The position numbers and the translations under genes were made by a program. From Triglochin maritima (Eukaryota; Streptophyta; Magnoliopsida; Alismatales; Juncaginaceae): DNA of 64,000 bases. Shown piece by piece: positions 33,866 to 47,099 of the stretch. Position 1 is the first letter of the stretch. Each line of letters opens with the position of its first letter. The notes under the pieces are model-generated. The model saw nothing but the letters and a program-made list of their open reading frames with translations. It searched no databases and was not told where the DNA came from. The stretch spans positions 13,112,501 to 13,176,500 of the forward strand of contig OY821770.1 in NCBI GenBank assembly GCA_963682175.1, read 5' to 3'.

Positions 33866-36800
33866 ATGCCTCTCCTCCTCCTCCGGCTCCGGCGCCACCT
33901 CCTCTCCTCCTCCCCACTCCCCCACCGCCGGCACATGGGCGGCGGTCCCCGCACCTTCCCAGGCGGCCTCTCCAAGTGGAAGTACCGCCGCATGCACGAG
34001 AAGCTCGCCCGCGACAAGGAGAAACGCCTCCTCGACGAGGAGAAGCAGCTCTACCAAGCCCGCCTCCGCACCCATTTCCGTTCCCAGTCCCCCGACCCCT
34101 CCGCCCTCACCTCCCACCTCAAGTCCCTCGCCGACCGCTTCTCCAAACCCGGCGCCGAAGACCTCTGGAACGACCACGATGGACCTGTTGAATCCCTCCC
34201 GGATTCGGATCCGGATCCGAAAGAAAATCCGATCGATCTCCGGAAGCTGGGATCGAACCGGTGGGGGAGGGTGGAGGCGTTTTATGGGACGAGGAGGGGG
34301 TTCGCGACGGAGTCGAGGGCGAGTAGGAGGTTTAGGGCGAGGTGCGGGTCGGGGGAGGAGTCGGAGTCGGATTCGAGTTATAGCGTCGGAGATGAGGTGG
34401 AGGGAGGGGGGGTGAAGGTGAGGAGGAGTGCAGCGGCGTTGGGGGAGTACGATAAGAAGAAGACGAGGAGGGTTTCGGTGGAGTTGTTGGAGAGGATTAG
34501 TTCGAGGCAGGAGGTGGAGTGTATTAGGGAGGAGTTGGAGAGGAGGAGGGGTCAGGATGGGGAGGGTCGGGTGGTGGTGGAGGAGGCCGGGTCGGTTTTT
34601 ACCGAGAAAAGGTAATAAAGTGGTTTGTTTGGGTTGTGTTTTGTTGATGAAAATTGTTTGAATGTTGTTTTGTGGTTTGGTTAGGTTTGATGAGTGTGGT
34701 GTGTCTCCCTTGACGATTAAGGCACTTAGTTTGGCTGGGTATGAGCGGATGAGTGTCGTGCAAGCTGCTGCACTTCCCGTTTGTCTTGACGGTAATGGTG
34801 TTTTAGTATGTAATGCGCCTTTGTGTACTACATTGAGTTTTATGAGATGATATGAAATGTAGTGTAGTTGTGGCAGTAGTGTTTTGCTTGATCTTAATTA
34901 TCCATGAATTTGATGCCCTATTGTGCTGTTTAATGCTTTAGTTGGTCTCTTCTTTTGTATACCACAGTTTACAAAAATGGTATCTGTCTTCTAGAATAAA
35001 TCTATAGTCTCTTCAGTTTTTTTCTCGAGCAAGAAGAAAAGGAGTTTAGCATGGCGTGGTGTTACTGCATTGTTTACTCCATATCACCTAAACTAGATGA
35101 CATGCCATACGCATATGGTCACATTCCCAAATGCTAGTCTACATTCAGTCTAAGAAAATCAGGGGACTGGCCATGATGACTTGTTATGCAGTTGCTTTAC
35201 GCTAATGAACTCCATGAATTAGTACCATCTTGGACCAAACTTTCAGCTTACTAGGTTGAGTTGTTATTTGTTATAGCAGGAGTACTAGAGTTATAATCAA
35301 ATCTGGTTAATTCATATACATATCCATTTCCATACTTAAGATAGAAATAGATAGCTATACAAATACTAGGTAAGCAAAATGAGCCCATATCTTAACGAGC
35401 AAATGCCGATAAAATTTTTGTAAAATATACTTATACAAATAAAGCTCTAAGACACATATCGGAGTCTAGAAACTAATATAGTATTTTCATCAGCCACAAA
35501 AAGAAGAAAATGAAGTTATGAAATTAAGTGTAGTGATAATTATATTCTATTAAAGATCAATTGAATTTGAGTCAATCAATCTTCTTTTTCTAGTTGTTTT
35601 CAGGTTAGCAAACATCATAAGAATATTTTTTTGCCTAATATCGTACGAATACCAAGTGTCATTCCAGTTGTTACTTTATTGGTTAAAAACGTCATTATAT
35701 TTCAAGATGTTGATCCACATCAATTTAATATCTTTTATTATTATTATTATTATTATTATAATTTGGATGCAACGTCAAAAAAGAATGCAAACAAACGTAA
35801 CACTAGGATATTGGAAAGGGATATCTATGTCGAAAGATTACAAATACAGATAAAAAGACAATGTGAGGTACAAACGGAAACAAAAGGTGTGATGTACAAA
35901 TCAGATGTTGAGAGAAACAAATACTTGTAAAAATGATATCATATGCATATCCTTAAAGTTCGTATCTGAGTATGTGAATTTATTAGCTACATATCTATCT
36001 GCATCCTTGCCCCCTAACCACAAGTGAGCCTAGAGGGTCATCATTTTCAACACATGCAACATGTTGCAGCAAGACAATGTACGTAGACAGTTGGTTTCAA
36101 CACATGCAACATGTTGGAGCAAGACAATGTACGTAGACAGTTGGTTTCAACACATGCAACATGTTGGAGCAAGACAATGTACGTAGACAGTTGGACCCTG
36201 AGGATAAATCGTGAATATTTTGTACCTCTTGACCATTTGCCCAGTTTTAGGTACAGCACCTAGTTCTAAGCTTTTGATTTATTTTGAAGCTCTTGTTTGT
36301 TTACACAGAACGTGGAATGACATTCACCAAGATGTTTCTAATAGTAAATTACACGCTGAATGTCAATTTCTGCAGATTTTGTGAGAGTTCCCATTATTCA
36401 AGTTCAGACTCTTCAGTATTTTACTATTGAACTGATAGTCGTCTTGTTATTGTGAGTCCTTGACGTACTCTGCGCTGATACTCCAATATCATTTCTTACT
36501 GTCACTATATGTTAATTTTGGACTAGGCAAAGATGCTTTGGTTAAAGCAAAAGCAGGGACAGGCAAGAGTGCAGCTTTCTTAGTATGTCTCTTGTTGTAC
36601 CACTTGCTTCATTTCATGTTTCTGCTGCACCTTGCGTGCATATTTTTTTTCCTATTTTCTTGCTCCAATACCTCACTGAACAAAAACAGCTTCCAGTCAT
36701 TGAAGCAGTTCTAAAGGCCATGACTAACAGCACAAATCGACGTGTGCCCCCAATACTTGCCCTTATACTTTGCCCTACTAGAGAGCTTGCTAGTCAAATT

Positions 36801-39800
36801 GCTGCTGAGGCAAATGTTTTAGCAAGACATCATGCTGGTGTTAATGTTCAAACACTAGTTGGTGGTACACGTTTCAAGGTTGATCAGAAACTCTTGGAGT
36901 CAACTCCACCTCAGGTTTATTTTCAAATCAAAAGGCTTTAACAACAGTTTTGCTTGTATATTTTTAGTAATTGCCAATTGTTTTCTTATGCCTTAGCTCA
37001 AACTTTAAAGCTGGTACAAAAGTTGGGTTTGTCTCTTAGGCTTAAAAAAATTCAACAAGTGAACCAGAAAATCTTCTTAATCTTGTCTATTTTCTGTGCA
37101 GTAAATCTTTTATTAGTAGCTTTGCCAAGCCTGTCAGTGCATGTAAAAATAAACACTATATTTTATAGGCTTGTATGGTATTTTAGAGAAATTGAATAGC
37201 CATGATCCATGGATTATTTATACTTAGACTAGGGTTCACATATTTTATATCATTGTAGCATGTTATAGTAGTGAAACGGAATCGCTGGTATGTCGCATTC
37301 AGTAACTGTTTTTGTTTTCAGATTATAGTTGCTACACCTGGTAGATTGTTAGACCACATTGAAAATAAAGCTGGCTTCTCTATCCGCCTGATGGGTTTAA
37401 AAGTAATTGTAATTGATGAAGCTGATCATTTATTGGATTTGGGATTTCGAAGCGACATTGAGAAGATTATTGACTGTGTGCCTCGCCAAAGGCAGGCATT
37501 GTTGTTCTCGGCCACAGTTCCTAAGGAGGTAGACAGTTACACTCTTGTTCACTTGAATCTTATTATTCTCCATTTGGATCACACTTGAATCTTATTATTC
37601 ACCATATCTATTCATGTTTCAGGTCCGACGAATGTCACAACTTATGTTGAATAAAGATCATGTTTTTATTGATACAGTAGGATTGGGTGGAGTAGAAACA
37701 CATGATAAGGTATAAGATACCATTTCCATTTTAATTTTTGAAATTCTTTACCCAGAACGATCAATTATTTTGAATGCTACTGCATTTATTCATCTGCCTA
37801 AATGTAGTTTTATGTTTTTATCATATATTAGTTTTTTGGAGCTAGGTGAGTGTGTTTTGTCTTTTTTTACATTTATTCTTTTCTTCTTTGCCTAATAAAT
37901 TCTCTTTAACTGATAAGAAATGTCAGAAATATAATTCATACATATAAAAATGTTTCTATATGTTTGTTAGTATCCACAAGTTGAAGTCAGTTATACTATA
38001 GTTTTGAATTATATTGAACTGATGCTGGAATTTTCACCATAGTTCAACTACCTGTCTTATTCCCAGTCTTACGGATAATTTTTTCTCTCCTTATTTTCAA
38101 TGTTGGAAGTCCAAAGAATGGACTTTCTGATTATTAGTTAATAGTACTTGTTTAGTTATTGGATGGTGTATCTATAAAATACTGAAAATATAGTATTGTG
38201 AGAAGTCTATTTGCATGAAGAGGTTGTAATGATTTATTATGTAACAAAAGTAAACAAAATAGTTAAATGTGCATGTTTGATAGTTCTGCCTCCAATATGG
38301 AAAAAGGAAATAGTTTTACACCATAAGAAGATGATACATGTATATATCGATTATTTTTCGGCATGAGGTGCCCACATTTTTATTTTACTATTGTTGGGGA
38401 TTATTGTTGGCTAAGTTGTCTGACTGGTGGTTGTGAGCTATTTGAGTGTTATGGAATATCTTAATTTCTCAAACCCAATTTTTCATGTGGATTTATAGCA
38501 CCATGTTATTATGATGGACGGTTTTAGCTTTAGAGTTATTTCTTTTCTGCTAACTCCCATATCAAAACGATGGATTATATCATTATCTACTTTTGGGTGC
38601 CTCAAGTAAATATTGGCTTCAATACTTGTCTTGGATGGAGGTTTTCTAATACTCTGTTACATGAATAAGTTTAGGTTTCACAGTCGTATATTATCACCCC
38701 ACATGAATATCATTTTGAATTGGTTAATCATCTTCTAAAGGAGCATATCATGCAAGAACCCGAGTACAAGGTATGATTTCTAGTGCCTTCTAGTGAGAAG
38801 TATTTTTTTGTACATCTGAATATATCAAAAGAGCACCTGTTATTCTCAACATCTTCTTTACATTCAGGTGATTGTTTTCTGTACAACAGCTATGGTAACA
38901 TCTTTAATGTTCTTGTTTCTACGGAATATGAAAATGAATGCTAAAGAGATTCATTCTAGAAAGCCTCAGTTATATCGGACACGTATATCTGAGGAATTTC
39001 GAGCATCAAAGCGATTAATTCTTGTTACCTCAGATGTCTCTGCTCGTGGAATGAATTATCCTGATGTTACACTCGTAATTCAGGTACGGTTATATAGTTT
39101 AGAATCTTGCTGTCTAGCATTTGTTTATACAATTTTATTTGGGCTTACAAGTTTATATATGGTATATATAGGATCACATTGATCATCCAATTTCATAGCT
39201 CTGCCCACTTTACTTTGTTTCGTTGCTTCTCATTCGCATCAGTAATTACACTGTTAGTCTGTGAATATTGTTAGTGACTATTTGTTCAGATAATGTCTAT
39301 GTAATATTACTTTCTTTCATAATGTGACATGCTTCCTTCTTGTTGTGGTGTTCTATCACTGGTTTGAAGATTCAAAATTTATCTCATTGAACGTGCAGTA
39401 GTAATGAAGAAAGTTAAATGAATCTCAGGTGGGTATTCCAACTGATCGTGAGCAATATATACATCGTCTTGGAAGAACTGGTCGTGAAGGCAAAGATGGC
39501 AGAGGCATCTTGTTGCTTGCACCATGGGAAGAATACTTCATAGATGAAATAAAAGATCTGCCTGTCGAGAAGTCTGAGATGCCAATATTGGACTCCGATG
39601 CTAAGCAAAAGGTTTGTAGCCATTCCTTTTCTTATCCTGACGACTGTCACATATATGCAAGCCATGAGATAGGGATCAGCTAGCACAGTTCAATGTGAAA
39701 TCCTTAAAATATGTGCTATGTTAAATGCTACACCTAGTACCAGCGCAAAATTTTCACATGCTGACATGCTGTAATCTGGGTTCAAGTATGAACTTGTGGA

Positions 39801-40213
39801 CTGATAGATTGTCGCTACTGCAAATCTGGGTTGTTGATAGGATCACTTAACATGCCATTTTCTGTGAATTTTCCAATTAAGATGTTTTCTTTTGGTTTGG
39901 AAATGTTACTCTGCCACTTACTGAATACTTTTGGTATAGGCATCAATTGTTACCTACTTGACATTTGTATATATCCGTGCAGGCTGAAGAATCAATGCAG
40001 TGCATTGATACCGGTGTTAAGGAAGCAGCTTATCACGCCTGGCTTGGTTACTACAACTCCTTAGGTGAGATAGGAAGGGATAAAACGAACTTGGTGGAGT
40101 TAGCGAACAAGTTCTGTACTTCTATTGCCTTGCAAAAGCCTCCACCACTTTTTAGGAAAACAGCACTGAGAATGGGATTGAAAGATATATCGGGCATTAG
40201 GATAAAGAAGTGA
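33866..40213 (+). CDS. DEAD-box ATP-dependent RNA helicase, RH48/RH33-like
   Basis: Ten exons join in frame to 717 codons: 33866-34611, 34685-34791, 36527-36582, 36690-36914, 37322-37528, 37623-37709, 38675-38770, 38868-39083, 39429-39611 and 39983-40213, all with GT/AG introns. Helicase motifs are complete: Q motif region (FDECGVSPLTIKAL, about 250-275), Walker A AGTGKS (294-299), PTRELA (332), TPGR (383), DEAD (410-413), SAT (441-443), a SDVSARGMNYPDV block and HRLGRTGR (592-599). The N-terminus is Arg/Leu/Ser-rich (MPLLLLRLRRHLLSSS), suggesting organelle import, and is followed by GPRTFPGGLSKWKYRRMHEK as in Arabidopsis RH48/RH33-type proteins. It should unwind RNA using ATP; the substrate is unknown. 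Exon 1 is very GC-rich. No defect was found. Confidence 0.9.
35737..35758. repeat. (ATT)n microsatellite in intron 2
   Basis: A short run of about seven ATT repeats within helicase intron 2. Confidence 0.9.
36045..36194. repeat. Three 50-bp tandem repeats in helicase intron 2
   Basis: Three nearly identical units start TTTCAACACATGCAACATGT at 36045, 36095 and 36145. Intron 2 (34792-36526) is otherwise anonymous, apart from an (ATT)n run near 35737-35758. Confidence 0.95.
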
Positions 40214-40480
40214 TGTTGGCCTATTATCTTGTATATTTTTATGCATGGAGAGAATATATTTATGTAATGATTTATTAGTTTTTGATATGCAAGTGCTGGT
40301 TTGGGCGTGGAAAGATTTTGCTGTTGTATTCTTGTAAATTTCATGATTATTTCCCCTCCCTCTGGCTCTAACCAATTGTCCTGTGCTGTGATCTTCCTCT
40401 CTTGTCCGATCGGTTTGATTTATCCTCTTATCAAGTTTTAGCATTCTCCATTAAAATCTTTTGTAATATAGTATGCCAAC

Positions 40481-41323
40481 CAGTGTTCAGGTAGGCGACC
40501 GCCTAGGCGGTAGGCGGTCGCCCGTGGCGGTGGTCGCCTGGGCAACCACCGCCTTTCGCCCAACTCTGCTGGGCGAAATAGGCGATCGCCTAGGCGAGAG
40601 CCGTTGGAGGCTCTCCAACGGCTCTCTGCTTTTTTTTTTTAATTTTTTTTCAAAAATTACAACTTTACCACTAGCCCCAAATCCTATATAAACTCTTCCA
40701 AACCTCTTCATTTTTCACACATCTCTCATTCTCTTTTTCTTCATAATTCTATTCTCATCATCAACTTTCCTAATCACCAAGTTTTTGCGATTAAGTCTCC
40801 GGTCTGGTGCTTAGTTTTGAAGTTGGAAAGTGAAGTCTCCGATCCAGTTCTTCATTCTTCAACCGTCAAAATCAAGTGCACTCTTTGTAACTTCTCTTTA
40901 GAATTAAATTAATTAGTATTTTATTTTCATATTAGTCTAAATTTTATATTAGTCTAGTTTTAAGATATGACTTACGTACTCGGCACTAGTCTACCTATGC
41001 ATCACGAGAGTTACGATGACCTACCCGTACAAATGACCCCGGTTGGAACTAGGTGGGTAGAGGGGGTGCCTAGTGAGGCATTGGTCGAGGAACTAGGTGT
41101 CTTTTCGAAGCCTAAACATGTATGATATTTTTAGAAAATATTTGTGTATTTTTTTCTATTTTTTCCGATTTTTCCTGATTTTTTTATCTATTTTATGAAA
41201 ATTAATTGAATTAAAAAAAAATTACCGCCCAGACCTGAGCGGTCGCACAACCGCCTAGGCGATCGCCCAGGCGACCGGACGCCTCCGGCCGCCTAGGCTC
41301 GCCTAGGCGGTGCCTGAACACTG
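40481..41323. mobile_element. Non-autonomous hAT element with perfect 8-bp duplication
   Basis: The element begins CAGTGTTCAGGTAGGCG and ends with the inverse CCTGAACACTG, flanked by ATGCCAAC at 40473-40480 and 41324-41331. An 8-bp duplication and CAGTG-type ends are hAT hallmarks. Both subterminal regions are packed with GCCTAGGCG / CGCCTAGGCG palindromes, likely transposase-binding sites. The interior keeps a TATA-like CCTATATAAAC near 40684, a leader and a short frame (MTYVLGTSLPMHHESYDDLP, from about 40967 to 41123), so it looks like a deletion derivative that retained its promoter and first exon. It lies about 270 bp after the helicase stop codon. Confidence 0.9.
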
Positions 41324-41331
41324 ATGCCAAC

Positions 41332-43335
41332 AAAGGATATACTAGATTCTTCCAATTTTCTCTTGGCTGTCGTCAGCCTAGTGAAGTCATTATATTATAT
41401 ATATATATATCAAGAGGTTATAATGAAACTTAAATCTGAAATGTTAAAAGACCATGTGATACAACACGGGATTTGAAGTAGAGCAAACTAAATACACAAG
41501 GAGTAGTAGCGTGCTATTGTTGTACGCGTTGGGATTTTCACCGAACAATCGAATACTCCAAGCCAAGCCAGCAAGAAGTAATGCTGATTAAATAAGAATT
41601 GGATGGTGGGAATGTCAAGCGAAAACCAAAATATTCTTAGAGACAAAACATCTATAAGTCGTGGTGTCATCCAGCAGTTATCCCTTTTAAAGGCAAAAAT
41701 GAATATAGTGAGCTCTGTTCAAGTATTGAAGAATATATGCAATGAACCAACATGTTCTTTTAGTGGTAAGAGACGACATCAAGGTGGCATAACCGGGCGG
41801 GTCCCTGATTGGTTGGCTTCTCGTTAATAATTGCATGGCCATTGCGGAGAACCACCATTACAAAAGGGTACAAGGCAGACGTGGTCGTCACCACCACCAA
41901 GAAGACGATGGTGATTATGTGGGATTTCTACTTCTTCTCTTCCTCCTCTTATTCTTCTCTCGTTCCTCCTCTTCTTCGATTTTCAGAAACAAACCACACA
42001 ACTTTTTGTCACGCCCAGAGCAAAACAAATTTTGGAAAGGGTAGTGTTGTGGCATGGTTGTTGCAGTGTGGATGGGGATACATTGCAAGCTTGAGAACAA
42101 CCTCCTCCATTTCTTCTTCTTCGCCTCCCGGCTCTGGTTCTGCTTCCGTTTCCTCTTAAACTTGAAATGACTTCGACCAAAAAACCGACCCAGGAAACAA
42201 TCCAGGCTTAATTACAGACACATGAGACAGACAATAACAAACCAACCACACTTGGACATCGACCACGAAGGTTAACAACAAGAACATCGCAAGCAACACC
42301 GCTCACTTACTAAAAGACAACAAATCAAAAGGGAATTTACAAACACAAAACCATAAGCACTCGCAGCCAAACAATCGACTAAAAGCACATCGACCATTCG
42401 TGCCTCTACGCATCCACCATCATCCAATAGCAGGCCGACAAAGAATATATCTGTTGGGTCTCCATATCTACAAAACCCACCAAAATCATACTTTCGTCGC
42501 GTCTTGAGGGCATGCCAATTGGCCACGCGAGGATTGGAGGTAGTGGGAGGTGGAGGGTGTGGTGAAAACCGGAGTAGATAGATCGTAGAAACCAAAGGGA
42601 AGGGAAGTGGTATGCACTTGCTGGTTATTGATGAATTGACAATATACTCAATATAGAAGCTTAATAATAATTCTTAAGGAATATTTCAACTGAAGACTAA
42701 GTTCCAACTTCCAGGATTATTTCAATTTTTTTAACTGATCTATTAAATATAAAAATATTACTCCAGTACTTTGACGCACAATGTTTTACGCCTACTGTAA
42801 TTCTAGCATATCCACCAGAAAATCAATGGAAATGGTCATTGTGATTATACACCAAAATCACATTTCCAAAATCGTCAAAGTAATTAATTGAATTTGAACC
42901 ATTCAACGGTAAAAAGTCTGGTAACAGTAACAGTGTAACACCATGGCCGTCAGATAATATATATTACATACGGCCTATAAATAATTAAAAATGCTGAACA
43001 ACCACGTTAATTAACTACAGGTCTACAATATCCAACGTCTATACGACACCATCCATGTCAAATTATAGGTAGGGGATACACAATCGACTGTAGCAACACA
43101 GTATTCGTGATAGGAAGTTCGGAGTCGCAACTGACAATGACAAGCGGACCTAAGGCCTTAAATGTTGTTATTATTATATATAATTGATAAAAATTAATTT
43201 TAATTATTAAGTAAAATTGCATAATCACATTTCACAATGGATTGCGACGAGGTCGGAGATTCAACATGCACCTCACCTTTATCCAACTAGTCCTTTAAAT
43301 CAGATTGATACACTACTTGTATAACTTGTACATGA
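41332..43335. other. Intergenic stretch, no recognised gene
   Basis: A (TA)n run lies at about 41394-41411. The region 41830-42600 is GC-richer, with short unconvincing frames on both strands and no family signature. Nothing else could be supported. Confidence 0.4.
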
Positions 43336-43689
43336 TGTTGGATTATTAAGTTTGGGTTAGGACCATGAACAACTTAATTGGAAAAATCCAAAGTTCAGTT
43401 GAGGATGAGATGTATTGGGTCATTTGCCATGTGCTCACCTCTTTTTTAGTCATACATTGGGGAACTTTGAAAGTTGGAGAATGTTGATAAGCATTATCCT
43501 CTCACGATCTTTTGTTGGTACAAAGAGAGGAGTAGAGAATTCTCCACACGTGTGTGCGCGCACACCTGTTCGGGGCAATACAAGGTGGCGGGGGATTTGG
43601 GGGAAATTAGAGACTTCAGCCTCAAGATGATAATTATATTTTTTTGGTCCTTGAGTTAATTGCTTATTGCAATTAAGTCCTTGACGGTT

Positions 43690-43737
<48 letters not shown>

Positions 43738-44155
43738 TGTTTACTTTCACCCATGATACACACTTTTTTAATCTCTCTCTGTCTCAGAAGAAAAATCGTC
43801 CCCTCTCTCGTGATTTTTCTCCTCTGAATCCAGTGTTCTCCAACGATTGAATTTTGCGAGGTTACGCGCTACTTTCGAGGTTCGTCGACTCCGATGTGCG
43901 CCTACTCGATTAAGGAACAATTATATCTTGGGAGAAAAGCGTCATACCCATCACATTGATACGTGGGGGCGATATTTTCTCTGAGGCAAGTCAAAATTCG
44001 ACGGCTCGGTTTGTAAGGTGTTTTCTGATCATTATTTTTCGTTGTTTGTTGTTCGAACATGAATTTGTACGTTGGCTTAATCTGGACTGCTTAAATAGTT
44101 ATTCGACAATTGTAACCCTCTGTATTACATGATTATATTTGTAATTGTATCAACA
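43336..44155 (+). repeat. 5' LTR of the copia element
   Basis: The LTR is 820 bp and carries a (TA)n expansion at about 43690-43734 that is short in the 3' LTR. It begins TGTTGG and ends CAACA. Confidence 0.9.
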
Positions 44156-44205
44156 ATCTCAGAGAAAATATTTGCTATGTTGAGCATAATTCGTTTGCAC
44201 AAAAA

Positions 44206-44812
44206 GTGGACATCTCAGCCATGTCGGAAAAAATTTCTGGGCAGAATTTCAAACGTTGGCAACAACGTTTCAAAATTTGGTTGACCGTTATTGATTTAAT
44301 TGATGTAATTGAAAAGGTTTTTCCACTTTTTGAAACTGAAGATCCTAAAATCAAAGTAGCACATGAGTTGTGGATAGAGAAGGACAAATTTTGTCGAGGT
44401 TGCATCTTGTTGGCTCTGTCCTGCGTGCCTTTGATGTATATAGTTCGTCATATTCTGCCTCTGTAGCTGCAAAGATTTGTGGGATGAGTTGGATAAAAAA
44501 TATAATACTGATGACCTAGGACATGAAAAGTATTATGTTGGAAAATTCCTGAAGTTTCAGATGGTCGAAAGCAAGTCAGTTACTGAATAGACCAATCAGT
44601 TTATGATTTTAATCTATGGCTTAAAAGAGGTTGACATGAAACTTCCTAAATGGTTTATGGTAATGTCAATTATAGAGAAGTTCCCTCGATCTTGGGAGGA
44701 CTTCGGTATCTCTCTAAAACATAGGAGAGGAAAACTGACTATGGATGACCTCATGGTTGCTATTGCAATCGAGGAGGAACATCGGGGTGAAAAGCAGTGA
44801 TGCATGTGGAGT
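44206..44812 (+). pseudogene. Copia gag fragment
   Basis: The frame begins SGQNFKRWQQRFKIWL and VIDLIDVIEK, and after a frame break continues KLPKWFMVMSIIEKFPRSWE and KLTMDDLMVAIAIEEE. This is the UBN2-type gag of copia elements. It is cut by the solo LTR at 44816. The zinc knuckle follows on the other side at about 47100. Confidence 0.8.
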
Positions 44813-44815
44813 TCC

Positions 44816-46981
44816 TTTAGGATTTCGTGTCCCTATGTATGTATATATTTTAATTTGTTTAATACAAACATACAAGATCAATTTCATATTTTCATTGATT
44901 TTACGTACATGTATTTGTTTATTCTAATATCATGCATTCCTATACATATTAAAATAAACAAAGAATAGAGGATCATACCCAAAGTATCTCTAAAATCTTT
45001 CAGAAGATCCAGATTTCCGTTGCTCGTTGAATCGCCCGTCGATTCGCCTCCAAGTGTTCACCAAACTCTAAACAAGATTATAGAAATGAGCTAGTCATCA
45101 ATCTCTAATTAGGCTTAGAATCTAGCTAATAACCCCTCTTTAAGCTCCTGAGATTTCTATCTCCAAAACTTAAAACTATTAAGAGATTTTCGTGGTGATT
45201 AAGAGAGAGATTAATGAGAGAAAGAATTTTTTGCATTAACATAAACAAGTAGGATGATGGGTCCTTTTATAGGCTCCTAAAACATCTTTATCAAGAACTA
45301 TTCTTTAGTCATGATCTCTTGTTTATTCTCTCCTAAAATTGCCACATAAGCATCCTAAAAACTGTTTAATTAAATCTAGAATTAATCCAACCCATGATCT
45401 AATTATTCTCTTAATAATTCAGGCAAAAATCACACTATTCGGTTGACCGAGAATTTTTCTCGGTTAACCGAACCATTCGGTTATAACACATGTTCTGTGG
45501 ACCGTGAGCTAGACGGTCGACCGAATATGCATGAGAAAAATTCTTTGGAAAAATTCGGACGATCCACGTCTTGCTCGGTCGACCACCGTTGATCCACCAA
45601 AATTTCTCCTGGCAAACATTCATCGGACGACCGTGTCACCTTCGGTCTACCAAAAATATTCCAAGATATTTTCTCTCGATTGACCGTTCACGCTCGGTTG
45701 ACCGAACCCAATTGTCCAGGCACTCCAGACAATTCCGGTCAATCAATTGTGCTTACCCGTTCCCCGTTCAGTTGACCGTTCCGAAGACACCTACCTCGGT
45801 TTACCGAACCCTAAACAGTTCACCGTGTTTGACCCCGATTTTGCCTTTGTCAAATTTTGGATTTATTTCCAACAAAATTTGATCTTTTGGGGTTTTTAGA
45901 AAATTCATATATTATGTAATATATTATCCTATGTAATATTAAATTATTACACCCCATAATATACACACCTCATATGAATTTATTATGATTCTAATTATGT
46001 CAATTCTTATGACATATTGATTTTATTCGTTCACCACATTTGTCCCCTTTTCACATGAAACCCGACACATCATATGAACTCAAAATCAAGCTTCTTGTTT
46101 CCCAGTTTTGTGGTATGACCTATAGGAAGATCTAAGCTATATCGACAACGATATTAAACACTTAATATCTCAAACTATAAACGGTATCTAGCTACACATT
46201 ATAGTTACCCAATTAGCATAGATGTCTTTGTTCCACTCGAACTAAACACAATCTATTTAGTGATGTAAGTGCACCACTTGTGTCTGTCTCTTGCCTCATG
46301 ATATTAAGAATATATACAAAGTAGAAATGTGTCACCTTTGTATTATATTCATTTATTGATCTCTTTAAGCTAATTATAACTATGTAACTTAACTCAAGTT
46401 ACATTGTGCACATTATAATTTTGCTTTATTAAGGGACCCACTAATATCATCACTCAATTAAGAGGGGCAACGATAATCGTTTGACTAGCTATCTTTTCCA
46501 GCATGAGTCATGTTCAACCAACTATTGCCTTTATCACTATACTCATTGATAGCTTTTGACAATAATCAAATTAAACACTTCTTGAGTGAAAAGATACAAG
46601 TCTCATATCTTAGGATCCAAGACACAATAAAACATTAATGACACGAAACACAATTCCATAATGTTTTACTTGTTAGGTCTATTCAATATATAAAAGTAAT
46701 CTTTTCCCTTTTTTATATACTCGTGTCGTCAATTATTTGTAGAGCTACAACAATCGATGACCAACATGACAATCTTATCTCGGTGATTAATGTTCCATGT
46801 TAATTACCATGATTGTGAATAACTTTTGATTTATGTAATATAATTCTACGGTTAAGGACCAAACGCATCTTCCTTAACACTTCCAAAAGACGAATATCAT
46901 AATCAAGGAACAAAATGCTTGCACATCCAATTCATAATAATTGACATATAAAAGTAAAACTTTTAGAACACATTCCTTTCA
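44816..46981 (-). mobile_element. Family A solo LTR with perfect GTTCC duplication
   Basis: This 2166-bp copy is bounded by GTTCC at 44811-44815 and 46982-46986. It is in minus orientation: TTTAGGATTTCGTG (first base pair changed from TGTAGG) at 44816 and CATTCCTTTCA at 46981. The minus-strand TATA box (CTATAAAAGG) is near 45263-45272. The motif array (45435-45830) is more mutated than in other copies, with many GGTTGACC forms and only two perfect GGTCGACC. Confidence 0.95.
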
Positions 46982-47099
46982 GTTCCAACTAAAAGCAAAC
47001 ATATTAATTGGATCCTCATCTAAGTCCCATTTTTAAGGAAAACCACAATATTCTAATAAGATAAAACCTAAGGCCAAAATCCAGAAAAAGATAACAAAC

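Noticed and set aside
33842..34177. Long minus-strand frame opposite helicase exon 1
   Set aside because: It is the GC-rich shadow of a coding exon that joins in frame with nine others and has the family N-terminus on the plus strand.
41603..42600. Several short frames between the hAT element and the copia element
   Set aside because: No start context, domain, splice pattern or conserved motif supports any of them.
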